Assembly: GCA_905202115.1 (NCBI GenBank) | Contig: CAJKQZ010000015.1 | Coordinates: 1-22,500, forward strand | DNA length: 22,500 bases | Reading direction: 5' to 3' | From: an uncultured Prevotellaceae bacterium | GTDB taxonomy: Bacteria; Bacteroidota; Bacteroidia; Bacteroidales; Bacteroidaceae | Part shown: positions 8,289 through 16,039 of the stretch, piece by piece | Layout of the letters: every line of letters starts with the position of its first letter | Position numbering within the stretch: position 1 is the first letter of the stretch | Notes under the pieces: model-generated | What the model was told of the DNA's origin: nothing | Database searches by the model: none | Seen by the model: the letters and a program-made list of their open reading frames with translations, nothing else | Position numbers and translations under genes: made by a program

Positions 8289-9362
8289 TCATTTTCCCGA
8301 AAGCCCTTTTTCCACCAGCCATTTGTCAAGCAGATTAGCCAGTTCTTCATTATTCAAATCCTGCATAAGAAAATGGGTATTGCCATAGACTCCTATCTTT
8401 GGTAATTCCACCAATAAGGCATCACCTCCATGACGATTGATTGTTTCGACAAACTTACGAGCCATTTGAAGGCGCACACGCCAGTTTTCATCGCCAAGAT
8501 TGTTCGACGGCATTTCAGGAATATAGTCTCCGAAATAAAGAACTATCGGAATTTCCGTAAGCCGTCTGAACTGTTCCATTGAAACAGGTGTTCCGGCCAC
8601 ACCGCCGGTAAGTCCGTCTATGCGCTTGGGAACTTCTCCTTCAGGAAATACGAAACCGCCAGGCTCATACGAAACGACAGCTTCAACCTCGCTATTCTGC
8701 ATGGCCGACATCCAGCCAGGAAACCCGCCGGCAGAATGAGTTACAAGTATATGGCTTCCCACGAGTTTTGCCAATGCGCCAAGCGCGGGAACATCCTGAT
8801 TATGGTCGCTCAAATCGGGCGTCATCTCACGGAAGAACTGCGAAAGCGATACGGAATCCTTCGGAAACTGCACGCCCTCATTGAAATCCGGCCAGATTCC
8901 TATACGCCATATATCGAACCAAAACATCTCGTCGGCCACAGGCTTGACTGTCGTCGTTTCAGACGTTCTTCCAGCCCGTCCACGCCCGGGAAGATCGACC
9001 ACATAGCTGCTCCAGCCCCGCCTTAACATCAGCGTTGCAAATCCATCCCTGCCGTCGGGCGTCATCTGCCAGCAGACACCCGAACCTCCGTAACCGTGAA
9101 CATATACAAGCGGAAGTTTCTTTCCGTCGTCAGGAATCTGATAATCCACAAAAGCATGATCGGAACGATAGCTCTGTCCTGTTTCTTCCTGTTCTGCCCA
9201 ACCCACGAATTTACTGTTATCATACGTTCCCTGCCGTTGGACAGTCTGTCCTCCTACAGAGAAATGTCCCTGCTTGGCTATCATTATATTCTGTGCTCTT
9301 GCAACTCCTGCAAGCAGCAGAAGCAAAGCCGGCAAAATTATTTTCTTCATTCCTTTATTCAT
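8289..9362 (-). CDS. Exported alpha/beta hydrolase (esterase/lipase-like)
   Basis: 357 residues with a signal peptide (KKIILPALLLLLAGVARA, cleavage near 23/24). Alpha/beta-hydrolase landmarks in order: oxyanion-region VHGYGGSG (HG at 89-90), the RRGWSSYVVDLPGRGRAG segment, the nucleophile elbow THSAGG with Ser210, a candidate acid in SYEPGG (E233) and the catalytic His330 in GNTHFLMQD. It therefore looks active. The nucleophile elbow is THSAGG rather than GxSxG, as in a group of poorly characterised secreted bacterial hydrolases. The substrate cannot be inferred. The start may be the ATG at 9362 or the one four codons later (MKKIIL); both keep the signal peptide. It lies 15 bp downstream of the NTF2-like gene, probably on the same transcript, and is followed by a hairpin terminator. 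Confidence 0.85.
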   Translation of the reverse strand: MNKGMKKIILPALLLLLAGVARAQNIMIAKQGHFSVGGQTVQRQGTYDNSKFVGWAEQEETGQSYRSDHAFVDYQIPDDGKKLPLVYVHGYGGSGVCWQMTPDGRDGFATLMLRRGWSSYVVDLPGRGRAGRTSETTTVKPVADEMFWFDIWRIGIWPDFNEGVQFPKDSVSLSQFFREMTPDLSDHNQDVPALGALAKLVGSHILVTHSAGGFPGWMSAMQNSEVEAVVSYEPGGFVFPEGEVPKRIDGLTGGVAGTPVSMEQFRRLTEIPIVLYFGDYIPEMPSNNLGDENWRVRLQMARKFVETINRHGGDALLVELPKIGVYGNTHFLMQDLNNEELANLLDKWLVEKGLSGK

Positions 9363-9377
9363 TTAAATCCGATACAA

Positions 9378-9830
9378 TTATTCACCTAAAGTTTTTGTAA
9401 AAGCAAGCGTAGAAAGCTGCCATTTGCCGTTTTCCATTACATATACTTCGGTTACAATAAAAGGAAAACGCACCGCATTGCCTCCCACCACCGAATTCAG
9501 ATGAATCTTACTGTAAACCGTTGCCGTTCCCGCCGCAAATTTCACTTTTACGTCGTGTATTTCGGCTTTCTTATACCAGATTCCACCTGTGCGGATAGTG
9601 TTCAGTTCCTCCTGCTTGCCCCAATAGCCTCCCATGTGTACAAACTGCGAGTTTTCGTGGAACAATCCGGCAAGTTTCTCCACGTTCTTTTCTGCCATCC
9701 ACTCCCACTTACTGTTCGACAGATTCACAATCGCCTGCTCTTCGGCTGTAAAGGTTTTCTTATTCTCTTGTGCATAAGTCCCGACCGAGAAAGCCAGGAA
9801 CATAAATACTGCGATGACTGATAATTTCAT
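9378..9830 (-). CDS. Exported NTF2-like / SnoaL-like (DUF4440-type) protein
   Basis: 150 residues starting MKLSVIAVFMFLAFSVGTYA, a clear signal peptide. The frame is open 21 codons further upstream, but that extension spoils the signal peptide and passes the promoter box, so the ATG at 9830 is chosen. The mature part (AIVNLSNSKWEWMAEKN, LAGLFHENSQFVHMGGYWG, a C-terminal beta pair TEVYVMENGKWQLSTLAFTK) has the cone-shaped NTF2 pattern seen in DUF4440/SnoaL-like proteins, which bind or turn over small molecules. A specific activity cannot be given. It is first in a two-gene unit with the hydrolase downstream. Confidence 0.82.
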   Translation of the reverse strand: MKLSVIAVFMFLAFSVGTYAQENKKTFTAEEQAIVNLSNSKWEWMAEKNVEKLAGLFHENSQFVHMGGYWGKQEELNTIRTGGIWYKKAEIHDVKVKFAAGTATVYSKIHLNSVVGGNAVRFPFIVTEVYVMENGKWQLSTLAFTKTLGE

Positions 9831-9857
9831 ATTATTCTGATTTTTAATATTACATCG

Positions 9858-9865
9858 CAAATGTA
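9858..9865 (-). promoter_or_regulatory. Putative -7 box for the NTF2-like/hydrolase unit
   Basis: On the minus strand TACATTTG matches TAnnTTTG, 28 bp before the ATG at 9830. A TTTG occurs 25 bp further upstream (9891-9894), longer than the usual spacing of about 19, so a -33 element is uncertain. Confidence 0.55.
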
Positions 9866-9896
9866 GAGGAGACATAAAAAAGCGCCGATACAAAAA

Positions 9897-9926
9897 AATC
9901 GGTAAAAACTATGATTTTTACCGATT
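9897..9926. promoter_or_regulatory. 12-bp perfect inverted repeat upstream of the NTF2-like gene (operator or terminator)
   Basis: AATCGGTAAAAA (9897-9908) and TTTTTACCGATT (9915-9926) are exact reverse complements around a 6-bp centre. The dyad ends about 31 bp upstream of the putative -7 box, where an activator site would sit. On the minus strand the hairpin is directly followed by a run of T, so an intrinsic terminator is the alternative, although the stem is AT-rich. The structure is clear; the function is open. Confidence 0.55.
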
Positions 9927-10093
9927 CCGAAAGCTATGGAAAACCGCCATGCCTTACAATCCGGACAACAAATACGTTTGCAACCGGTTTTACCGATACA
10001 GACGGAACATACTCCCCGACATGCAATCATACGGTACAATCGTAAAAACATTTCATACGCTTTCCTGCATACTCCAATCTGAAGCGAGAAAAA
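9927..10093. other. Spacer between divergent genes, no supported gene
   Basis: Part of the 484-bp divergent gap between the NTF2-like and GNAT genes. Short frames exist on both strands. The + strand frame from the ATG near 9948 ends in a residue string (ARKIISEII) inside palindrome cluster 3, as small frames next to the other clusters do. I regard it as a further dispersed-repeat module represented once here, but a second copy is needed to show it. Confidence 0.35.
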
Positions 10094-10151
10094 TTATCTC
10101 TGAGATAATTTGAAATATGTCTGAGATATTTTAAAATATCTCAGACATATT
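10094..10151. repeat. Palindromic 21-bp trio, cluster 3
   Basis: Units start at 10094 (TTATCTCTGAGATAAT), 10115 (ATATGTCTGAGATATT) and 10136 (ATATCTCAGACATATT), exactly 21 bp apart. Units 2 and 3 together form a perfect, loopless 40-bp palindrome at 10113-10152. It lies in a divergent gap. From 10152 to the GNAT start at 10315 there is no clear promoter consensus. A minus-strand 70-codon frame (10306 to 10094) there is not supported as a gene. Confidence 0.93.
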
Positions 10152-10314
10152 TTTTTTCTGCTCCCGTAGCACTTATCTGCATATAGTTTATCTGTCTGCA
10201 AAAACGGAAGACAACGACCGATACATGGCTGACGAAAATCAAAATCCGCTTGCAACGACACTGGATGTTGCGCTTTTTCGTAAATTGCAAGCAACAATAC
10301 AAACAAAAAGCTAA

Positions 10315-10791
10315 ATGAATGACATTTTCACTATAAGAACGGCTCGAAGTTCAGACATTGCAGAGATTAAAGAGCTGTTTCGCAATACCGTTCTAACGAT
10401 AAACAGGCGCGATTACTCACAGGCCGAAACTGAAGACTGGAGTTCGTGCGGCAATAACACCGAGAAATGGCTTAACATGATAATGACACATTATTTTATA
10501 ATAGCCTGCGACAGCAAATCGCGTATCGCAGGCTATTCATCCATAACTCCGCAAGGTTATCTGCATTCCATGTTCGTTCACAAGGATTTCCAAAGAAAAG
10601 GTGTGGCTTGTTTGCTGTTGGAAGAGGTAGAGCGATATGCCTGCTCAGCCGGAATAAAACGTATAACCTCGGAAGTGAGTCTCACCGCCCGCACCTTTTT
10701 CGAAAAAAAGGGATACTCTGTTGAGAAAAAGCAAAAGCGCAAAGCCAACATGCTTTATCTCACAAATTTCTGCATGTCCAAACAGTTATAA
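10315..10791 (+). CDS. GNAT family N-acetyltransferase
   Basis: 158 residues with the GNAT fold: N-terminal FTIRTARSSDIAEIKELF, central strand then motif A around residues 84-103 (LHSMFVHKDFQRKGVACLLL), with the acetyl-CoA pyrophosphate loop Q93-R-K-G-V-A98, and a C-terminal VSLTARTFFEKKGYSVEKK as in the Acetyltransf_10 type. It transfers an acetyl group from acetyl-CoA to an unknown amine. It is a single gene, convergent with the flavodoxin gene 35 bp away; no obvious terminator separates the two. Confidence 0.9.
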   Translation: MNDIFTIRTARSSDIAEIKELFRNTVLTINRRDYSQAETEDWSSCGNNTEKWLNMIMTHYFIIACDSKSRIAGYSSITPQGYLHSMFVHKDFQRKGVACLLLEEVERYACSAGIKRITSEVSLTARTFFEKKGYSVEKKQKRKANMLYLTNFCMSKQL

Positions 10792-10826
10792 CACCCCCAA
10801 CAGCGTAGCCGTAAGCCGTATACCGT

Positions 10827-11393
10827 TTATTTTTCCGCCAGGGTTTCCACCCACGCACGTATGGCCTTTTCGCTTGCGCTGTTAAGCAGTTTTCCTTTTC
10901 CCCACCTGATTTCGGGATAAGCCTTTTTCAGTTCATCCACACTGTTGCCTATTCCACTGCCTCCCGAAGTGGCGAAAGGAATTACCAACTTACCTTTAAG
11001 ATTCCCATTCTCGACGAAAGTGTTTATTATCCGCGGTGCTAAATTCCACCAAATAGGGTAACCGATGAATATCACGTTGTATTTTCCTGCATCGAGTTTT
11101 TTTCCTTTTATGGCGGGACGCGATTTAACATCGTTCATTTCCACCGAACTACGCGACGCTTTGTCAGTCCAATCAAGATCGGCCGCCGTATAAGCCTTTT
11201 CGGGCGTTATTTCATACAAATCTCCGCCGGTTGCAACGGCGATACGTTTCGCTGTCTCGGCCGTATTTCCTGTTGCAGAGAAATAGGCCACCAAAATGTC
11301 GTTTGTTTTCACTTTGTTTTCCTTTTTTGTTTGTACGCAGGCAGACATGCACAGCGACATAGCCGCAAACGCCACAAATAATACTGTTTTCAT
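10827..11393 (-). CDS. Flavodoxin, putative lipoprotein
   Basis: 188 residues. The N-terminus carries a lipoprotein-type signal (hydrophobic, MSAC with Cys19 as probable lipidation site, -3 position not ideal). The flavodoxin fold follows: FMN phosphate loop YFSATGNTAETAKRIA (about 38-52), then FIGYPIWWNLAPRIINTF and FATSGGSGIGNS, which line the isoalloxazine pocket in flavodoxin_4-type proteins. It is probably an envelope-anchored electron carrier. It lies 63 bp downstream of a Tat-exported aldo/keto reductase, so the two may form an extracytoplasmic redox pair; this is inference from adjacency. No separate promoter is visible in the 63-bp gap. Confidence 0.88.
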   Translation of the reverse strand: MKTVLFVAFAAMSLCMSACVQTKKENKVKTNDILVAYFSATGNTAETAKRIAVATGGDLYEITPEKAYTAADLDWTDKASRSSVEMNDVKSRPAIKGKKLDAGKYNVIFIGYPIWWNLAPRIINTFVENGNLKGKLVIPFATSGGSGIGNSVDELKKAYPEIRWGKGKLLNSASEKAIRAWVETLAEK

Positions 11394-11456
11394 TCTTTTT
11401 ATACGTTTAGCAATTCGTTTCCATTGATTATCGAAAAGTACTCTTCGCTTTGAAAT

Positions 11457-12596
11457 TCAGGCTATAACCTGTTTCTGCTGCTCCGCATTATACCTTTCTC
11501 CTACTACGGGAATTGCAGAAACAGCCGTTTCCAGTTCTTTCCACTCAGCAGGAGACACATTGAAAGCAAGAGCATGTAAATTTTCGTCCAAATGCGAATG
11601 TTTTGTTGTTCCGGGAATAGGAACAATCCACGGAGCCTTTTGTAAAAGCCACCCTAAGGCAACTTGTGCCGACGTCATGCCCCGCGTGCGCCCGAACTGC
11701 TGGAGCACGTTGACAATGCGCAGATTTTTGCGAATGGCTTCCGGCTGAAAGCGCGGCAATGTCTGACGGTTATCGTTGTCGGGGTCGAATACGGTATATT
11801 CGTTTATGCAGCCGCCGAGAAAACCTCGGTTTATAGGACTGTAAGGAACGAATCCTATGCCCAGTTCCTTGCAAACATCGAGCACTCCATTGCTTTCCAC
11901 ATCACGATGCATGAGATGATATTCGCTCTGAACGGCCGTAAGCGGTTGCACGGCATGAGCTCGACGAATGATGTCTGCACTGACCTCACACACGCCCCAG
12001 CGCTGCACCTTACCTTCCCTGATAAGGTCGCTTATGGTGCCGGCCACATCCTCTATCGGTGTGTTCGGGTCGAAACGGTGCTGATAAAAAAGCGGAATAG
12101 ACTCGATACGCAGACGCTTCAACGATTCCTCGCAATAACGCCGTATTGTCTCAGGACGGCTGTCCTGGCGACCCGTACCCTTGCGGCCTATGACCTCATG
12201 CCCGAACTTGGTAGTCACATTAACCTTGTTTCTGTATTCCGACAAAGCCTCTCCGGCAAGTTCTTCATTGGTAAGCGGACCGTAAACAATAGCGGTATCG
12301 AACAAGGTTACACCTTTGTCGACTGCCTCATGAAGCAAGCGAATGCAAGCTTCCCTGTCGGGATGTGCGCTGCGGTTATAGGTCATTCCCATAACCCCGA
12401 ATCCGAGCGCCGACACTTCCATAGCGGCAGAGCCTGTGCCGAGAGTGCGGCGGCCAATGCTTTCCTTTGCCACGGCCAGTCCTTTGTCTGTGCCGCTCAA
12501 CCGTCTGTCGGCCTCCGCTCCATTCATTACTGCAGGAGAAACCGCAAAAGCCGCTGTTACAGCGGCGGCTCTTTTAAGAAACGCCCTGCGATTCAT
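11457..12596 (-). CDS. Tat-exported aldo/keto reductase
   Basis: 379 residues from the chosen ATG. It starts with a twin-arginine signal (MNRRAFLKRAAAVTAAFAVS). The AKR barrel follows with the full catalytic tetrad: D100 and Y105 in FDTAIVYGP, K130 in VTTKFG and H173 in FYQHRFDP. The NADPH-binding end (VPIPGTTKHSHLDENL) is also present. It likely reduces carbonyl compounds; the substrate is unknown. The frame stays open to an upstream ATG at 12674, adding 26 residues (MNGILKKESGVEQFK...). The promoter box at 12700-12707 would place the transcript start just before that ATG, so the longer form is possible, but the Tat n-region would be unusually long. It is first in a unit with the flavodoxin gene. 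Confidence 0.88.
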   Translation of the reverse strand: MNRRAFLKRAAAVTAAFAVSPAVMNGAEADRRLSGTDKGLAVAKESIGRRTLGTGSAAMEVSALGFGVMGMTYNRSAHPDREACIRLLHEAVDKGVTLFDTAIVYGPLTNEELAGEALSEYRNKVNVTTKFGHEVIGRKGTGRQDSRPETIRRYCEESLKRLRIESIPLFYQHRFDPNTPIEDVAGTISDLIREGKVQRWGVCEVSADIIRRAHAVQPLTAVQSEYHLMHRDVESNGVLDVCKELGIGFVPYSPINRGFLGGCINEYTVFDPDNDNRQTLPRFQPEAIRKNLRIVNVLQQFGRTRGMTSAQVALGWLLQKAPWIVPIPGTTKHSHLDENLHALAFNVSPAEWKELETAVSAIPVVGERYNAEQQKQVIA

Positions 12597-12699
12597 TACA
12601 CACTGCACCTCTGCGGCGCCATTCTCTGACTTAAACTGCTCAACACCAGATTCTTTTTTCAAAATTCCGTTCATATGCTGTTGTCTTTATGTTACACCG

Positions 12700-12707
12700 C
12701 AAAATTA
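12700..12707 (-). promoter_or_regulatory. Putative -7 box for the aldo/keto reductase-flavodoxin unit
   Basis: On the minus strand TAATTTTG matches TAnnTTTG. The expected start of transcription, about 6 nt downstream, is near 12694, 20 nt before the upstream ATG and about 98 nt before the Tat-signal ATG. No TTTG -33 element is seen at the usual distance. Confidence 0.5.
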
Positions 12708-12875
12708 CTCCGCATCTCCCTGGACTGTTTTGTCACGCAGACCATAATACTTTGTCGGCAAGCTCATGAAATCGCTATATGCCGAAGACGCCTTGCCGAA
12801 AGAAAAACAAGCCGCACCGGACACAACTGAAGTTTGTGCGGATTCCTAATCCTGCACCCTTTGCCGTAGGGTTTT

Positions 12876-13030
12876 GCAGACAAAAACGGTCAGCCGCCAA
12901 GCACTTGAAAATCAGCAGGTGTATATGTAGCAAAAAATATGTCTGAGATATTTTAAATTATCTCAGACATATTTTCGATTATCTCCCTTGTATTTTCAAT
13001 TTACTGCGGGAACTTTTTTACCACACGAAA
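12876..13030 (+). repeat. Type II dispersed repeat, left copy
   Basis: Aligned without gaps to 19150-19306, this differs at about 17 of roughly 155 positions. Conserved blocks are GCAGACAAAAACGGTCAG at the start, GTGTATATGTAG, the palindrome trio, and CTGCGGGAACTTTTTTACCA at the end. Homology stops abruptly upstream of 12876. It lies in the co-directional gap between the aldo/keto reductase gene and the metH end. The rest of this 674-bp gap (12708-12875 and 13045-13204) shows no supported gene. Confidence 0.9.
12937..12994. repeat. Palindromic 21-bp trio, cluster 4
   Basis: Units start at 12937 (ATATGTCTGAGATATT), 12958 (TTATCTCAGACATATT) and 12979 (TTATCTCCCTTGTATT), exactly 21 bp apart. 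The third unit keeps only its left half (TTATCTC) and the final TATT, as in cluster 5. Confidence 0.9.
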
Positions 13031-13204
13031 AAAATATTTTTTTCGCGCAAGACCATTTTTATATAAAACCCACCCGCGGCGGTTTTCTGCAGAACCGGTT
13101 CTGAATTACATAAAACTCATCCGAAACATCTATTGGATATGTTCTTTTACAAACGAAAAAGATTTTCAGACATGGCAGCAAATGCACGACGTAAAGCAAA
13201 TCGG

Positions 13205-13244
13205 AAAAATAATACGGCGAAGCCACATTTTCGTGTACTTCGCC
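13205..13244 (-). terminator. Probable terminator downstream of metH
   Basis: On the minus strand a 7-bp stem GGCGAAG (13238-13244) / CTTCGCC (13216-13222) encloses a further 3-bp pairing with a small internal loop. The downstream side reads GTATTATTTTTC. It lies 27 bp after the metH stop. The stem is imperfect, so confidence is moderate. Confidence 0.55.
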
Positions 13245-13270
13245 ATAAACACAAAACAGTATCTGCTGTT

Positions 13271-16039
13271 TCAGAAAAGTTTGAGTTTACGTTTGCGCGC
13301 CTCGTCAAGCGGCAGAACCGGCTTTTCTCCACCCTGCGATTCGCTGCGCAAGCGCTCATATTCTTTTTCTATATCAAGTTTGTAACTTTCCGATGTTTCC
13401 TTGTTCATGAGGCGTGCCGCCACAATCGCCGCCTGCGACGCATCTTTCGTCCAGACCACGGTGTGCCCGTAGGCAGGAGATATCTTCAGAGCTGTATGCA
13501 ACTTTGAAGTCGTTGCTCCACCCACCATGATAGGAACCGACAGCCCCGCCTCGCGCATCATTCTGGCAACCTGCACCATTTCGTCGAGACTCGGCGTTAT
13601 CAATCCGCTCAAAGCCACAACGTCGGCTTCTTCCTCCATTGCCCGCTTTACGATGTTCTCGGGCGGGCACATCACTCCGAGGTCAACCACCTGGAAATTG
13701 TTGCATGCAAGCACAACGGCCACGATGTTCTTGCCTATGTCGTGAACATCGCCCTTTACAGTGGCAATCAAGACTTTTCCAACAGAACCGGCGCCCGCCG
13801 CCTTGTCTTTTTCGATTAACGGCTGCAATATGGCAACTGCGGCTTTCATTGTCCTCGCCGTCTTGACTACCTGGGGCAGAAACATCTTACCCGAAGCGAA
13901 CAGTTCTCCCACCTCGTTCATCGCTTCCATTAACGGGCCCTCGATTATGTTTACCGCCCGCGGATATTTTTCGATAGCTTCGGCCATATCTTCTTCGAGA
14001 AACTCGCCCGTTCCCTTTACCATTGCGTAAGCAAGCCTTTCCTCTACCGTTCCGTTGCGCCATTCGTTGCGGGTTGCGCCGGCGGCTCCGGTTTTGGCGC
14101 CGCAACCTTCCTCCTTGAGCCTGTCGGCCAATTCGATAAGGCGTTCCGCAGCCTCAGGCGACCGGTACATTATGGCATCGTCGAACACCTGTAGCTGCTC
14201 TTCGGGAATGTCGCTGTACAGAACCGATGCCGACGGATTCACAATGCCCATATCCATTCCCGCCTGCACAGCGTGATACAGAAAAACGGCATTCATTGCC
14301 TGGCGCACGTACTCGTTACCGCGAAACGAGAAAGAAAGATTACTCACTCCGCCGCTAACATGCGCGTAAGGCAGGTTTTTACGAATCCACTCTGCGGCAC
14401 GCACGAAATCGAGCGCATAACTGTCGTGTTCGGGCATTCCCGTAGCAATAGAAAGCACATTGGGATCGAAAATAATATCTTCAGGAGGAAAATCCACCAC
14501 CTCGGTAAGCAGTTTATAAGCACGACCGCATATTTCTATCTTGCGCTCATACGTCACGGCCTGACCGACTTCGTCGAATGCCATAACCACGACAGCGGCT
14601 CCGAGACTACGCAGTTCGCGCGCATGGGAAAGGAATTTTTCCTCGCCCTCTTTAAGCGAAATTGAATTTACAATGCACTTGCCCTGCGCACATTTAAGGC
14701 CGGCAAGTATGACTTCCCACTTCGAGGAATCTATCATAAGGGGAATGCGTGCAATCTCGGGCTCGGAAGCAAGGAGATTTATGAAATTTATCATCTCTTC
14801 CTTAGCGTCAAGAAGGCCGTCGTCCATATTTATATCGAGCACCTGCGCGCCATCGTCCACCTGCTTGCGCGCAATCAAAAGAGCCTCATCGTATTTCTTT
14901 TCCTTGATAAGACGCAGGAACTTGCGGGAGCCGGCAACATTGCAACGCTCGCCTATATTCATGAAATTGCTGTCGGGAAACACTTTCTTGACTTCAAGAC
15001 CTGAGAGCGATAAACATTTTGAACGTTTTACAGGAACGTGAGGTCTCTTCCAGCCGTTCTCGTCTTTTATCAAAGCGCCATAACGCGCAATGTAAGCGTC
15101 GGTTGTTCCGCAACAGCCGCCTATTATATTGACAAGACCTTCATTTATAAACTCACCGACCTGCTCGGCCATGTCGTCGGGCGTCTGATCATACTGACCC
15201 ATTGCATTGGGAAGCCCTGCGTTAGGATAAGCCGATATATAATAAGGAGCGACCTCGGCAAGCGAAGCGAGAAAAGGCTTCATATCGCGCGCACCAAAAG
15301 AACAGTTCAGACCAACCGAGAAAATATCGGCATGTGAAACCGAAGCGAGAAAAGCCTCTAACGTCTGACCCGAAAGAGTGCGCCCCGCCTTGTCGGAAAC
15401 TGTAACCGAAAGCATTATGGGAACGTGGCGAGAGGCTGCGTTCATAGCTTTCTCTGCGGCAAAAAGGGCAGCTTTCGCATTAAGTGTGTCGAAAATCGTC
15501 TCGATCAGAAACAAATCTACTCCGCCTTCGAGTAGTGCCGACATCTGTTCTTCGTAGGCCGCCGCAAGTTCATCGAACGTAAGATTGCGAAGCGCAGGGT
15601 TATTGACATCTGGGCTAAGCGAGCAAGTTTTATTGGTAGGGCCTATCGAACCGGCCACAAAGCGCGGCTTGTCAGGCGTGGAGCGCGTAAACTCATCGGC
15701 AATGGAGCGCGCAAGTCGTACAGCGGCAAGATTTATTTCGCGGCAGAAATTTTCGGCATGGTAATCTTCCATTGAAATCCGCTGCGAACTGAACGTATTC
15801 GTTTCTATGATATCCGCGCCGGCCTGAAGATAGCGACGATGTATGTCGCCTATGACATCGGGACGTGTAATCGAAAGCAAATCATTGTTTCCCTTCTGCA
15901 TACCTGGCAAATCGGCAAAACGTTCTCCTCTGAAATCCTCCTCTGTAAGAGAATACGACTGAATCATCGTACCCATTGCTCCGTCGAGAATAAGGATTCG
16001 TTCGCGAACCAGGCGTTCCAAATCTTCACGTGTAGCCAT
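13271..16039 (-). CDS. metH: Cobalamin-dependent methionine synthase lacking the reactivation domain
   Basis: Transfers a methyl group from methyltetrahydrofolate via B12 to homocysteine to make methionine in the cytosol. The 922 residues hold, in order: the homocysteine-binding barrel (about 10-315) with zinc ligands C246 (GLNCSFG) and C309/C310 (GGCCGTT); the pterin-binding barrel (about 335-600, NIGERCNVAGSRKF, MIDSSKW); the B12 cap (about 630-740); and the B12-binding Rossmann domain (about 750-880) with DVHDIGKN, H766 being the lower cobalt ligand. The protein then ends at LPLDEARKRKLKLF, just where the AdoMet-binding reactivation domain of about 300 residues begins in E. coli MetH. No remnant is visible downstream, and a terminator follows. 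It overlaps smpB by one base. No cobalamin riboswitch is recognised nearby. Confidence 0.95.
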   Translation of the reverse strand: MATREDLERLVRERILILDGAMGTMIQSYSLTEEDFRGERFADLPGMQKGNNDLLSITRPDVIGDIHRRYLQAGADIIETNTFSSQRISMEDYHAENFCREINLAAVRLARSIADEFTRSTPDKPRFVAGSIGPTNKTCSLSPDVNNPALRNLTFDELAAAYEEQMSALLEGGVDLFLIETIFDTLNAKAALFAAEKAMNAASRHVPIMLSVTVSDKAGRTLSGQTLEAFLASVSHADIFSVGLNCSFGARDMKPFLASLAEVAPYYISAYPNAGLPNAMGQYDQTPDDMAEQVGEFINEGLVNIIGGCCGTTDAYIARYGALIKDENGWKRPHVPVKRSKCLSLSGLEVKKVFPDSNFMNIGERCNVAGSRKFLRLIKEKKYDEALLIARKQVDDGAQVLDINMDDGLLDAKEEMINFINLLASEPEIARIPLMIDSSKWEVILAGLKCAQGKCIVNSISLKEGEEKFLSHARELRSLGAAVVVMAFDEVGQAVTYERKIEICGRAYKLLTEVVDFPPEDIIFDPNVLSIATGMPEHDSYALDFVRAAEWIRKNLPYAHVSGGVSNLSFSFRGNEYVRQAMNAVFLYHAVQAGMDMGIVNPSASVLYSDIPEEQLQVFDDAIMYRSPEAAERLIELADRLKEEGCGAKTGAAGATRNEWRNGTVEERLAYAMVKGTGEFLEEDMAEAIEKYPRAVNIIEGPLMEAMNEVGELFASGKMFLPQVVKTARTMKAAVAILQPLIEKDKAAGAGSVGKVLIATVKGDVHDIGKNIVAVVLACNNFQVVDLGVMCPPENIVKRAMEEEADVVALSGLITPSLDEMVQVARMMREAGLSVPIMVGGATTSKLHTALKISPAYGHTVVWTKDASQAAIVAARLMNKETSESYKLDIEKEYERLRSESQGGEKPVLPLDEARKRKLKLF

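Noticed and set aside
9827..10051. 74-codon minus-strand frame overlapping the NTF2-like promoter
   Set aside because: It covers the promoter box and dyad, is cysteine-rich without a recognisable domain, and has no second copy for support.
10094..10306. 70-codon minus-strand frame upstream of the GNAT gene
   Set aside because: No family recognised, it ends within palindrome cluster 3, and small frames running into a cluster recur here. More likely repeat-derived.
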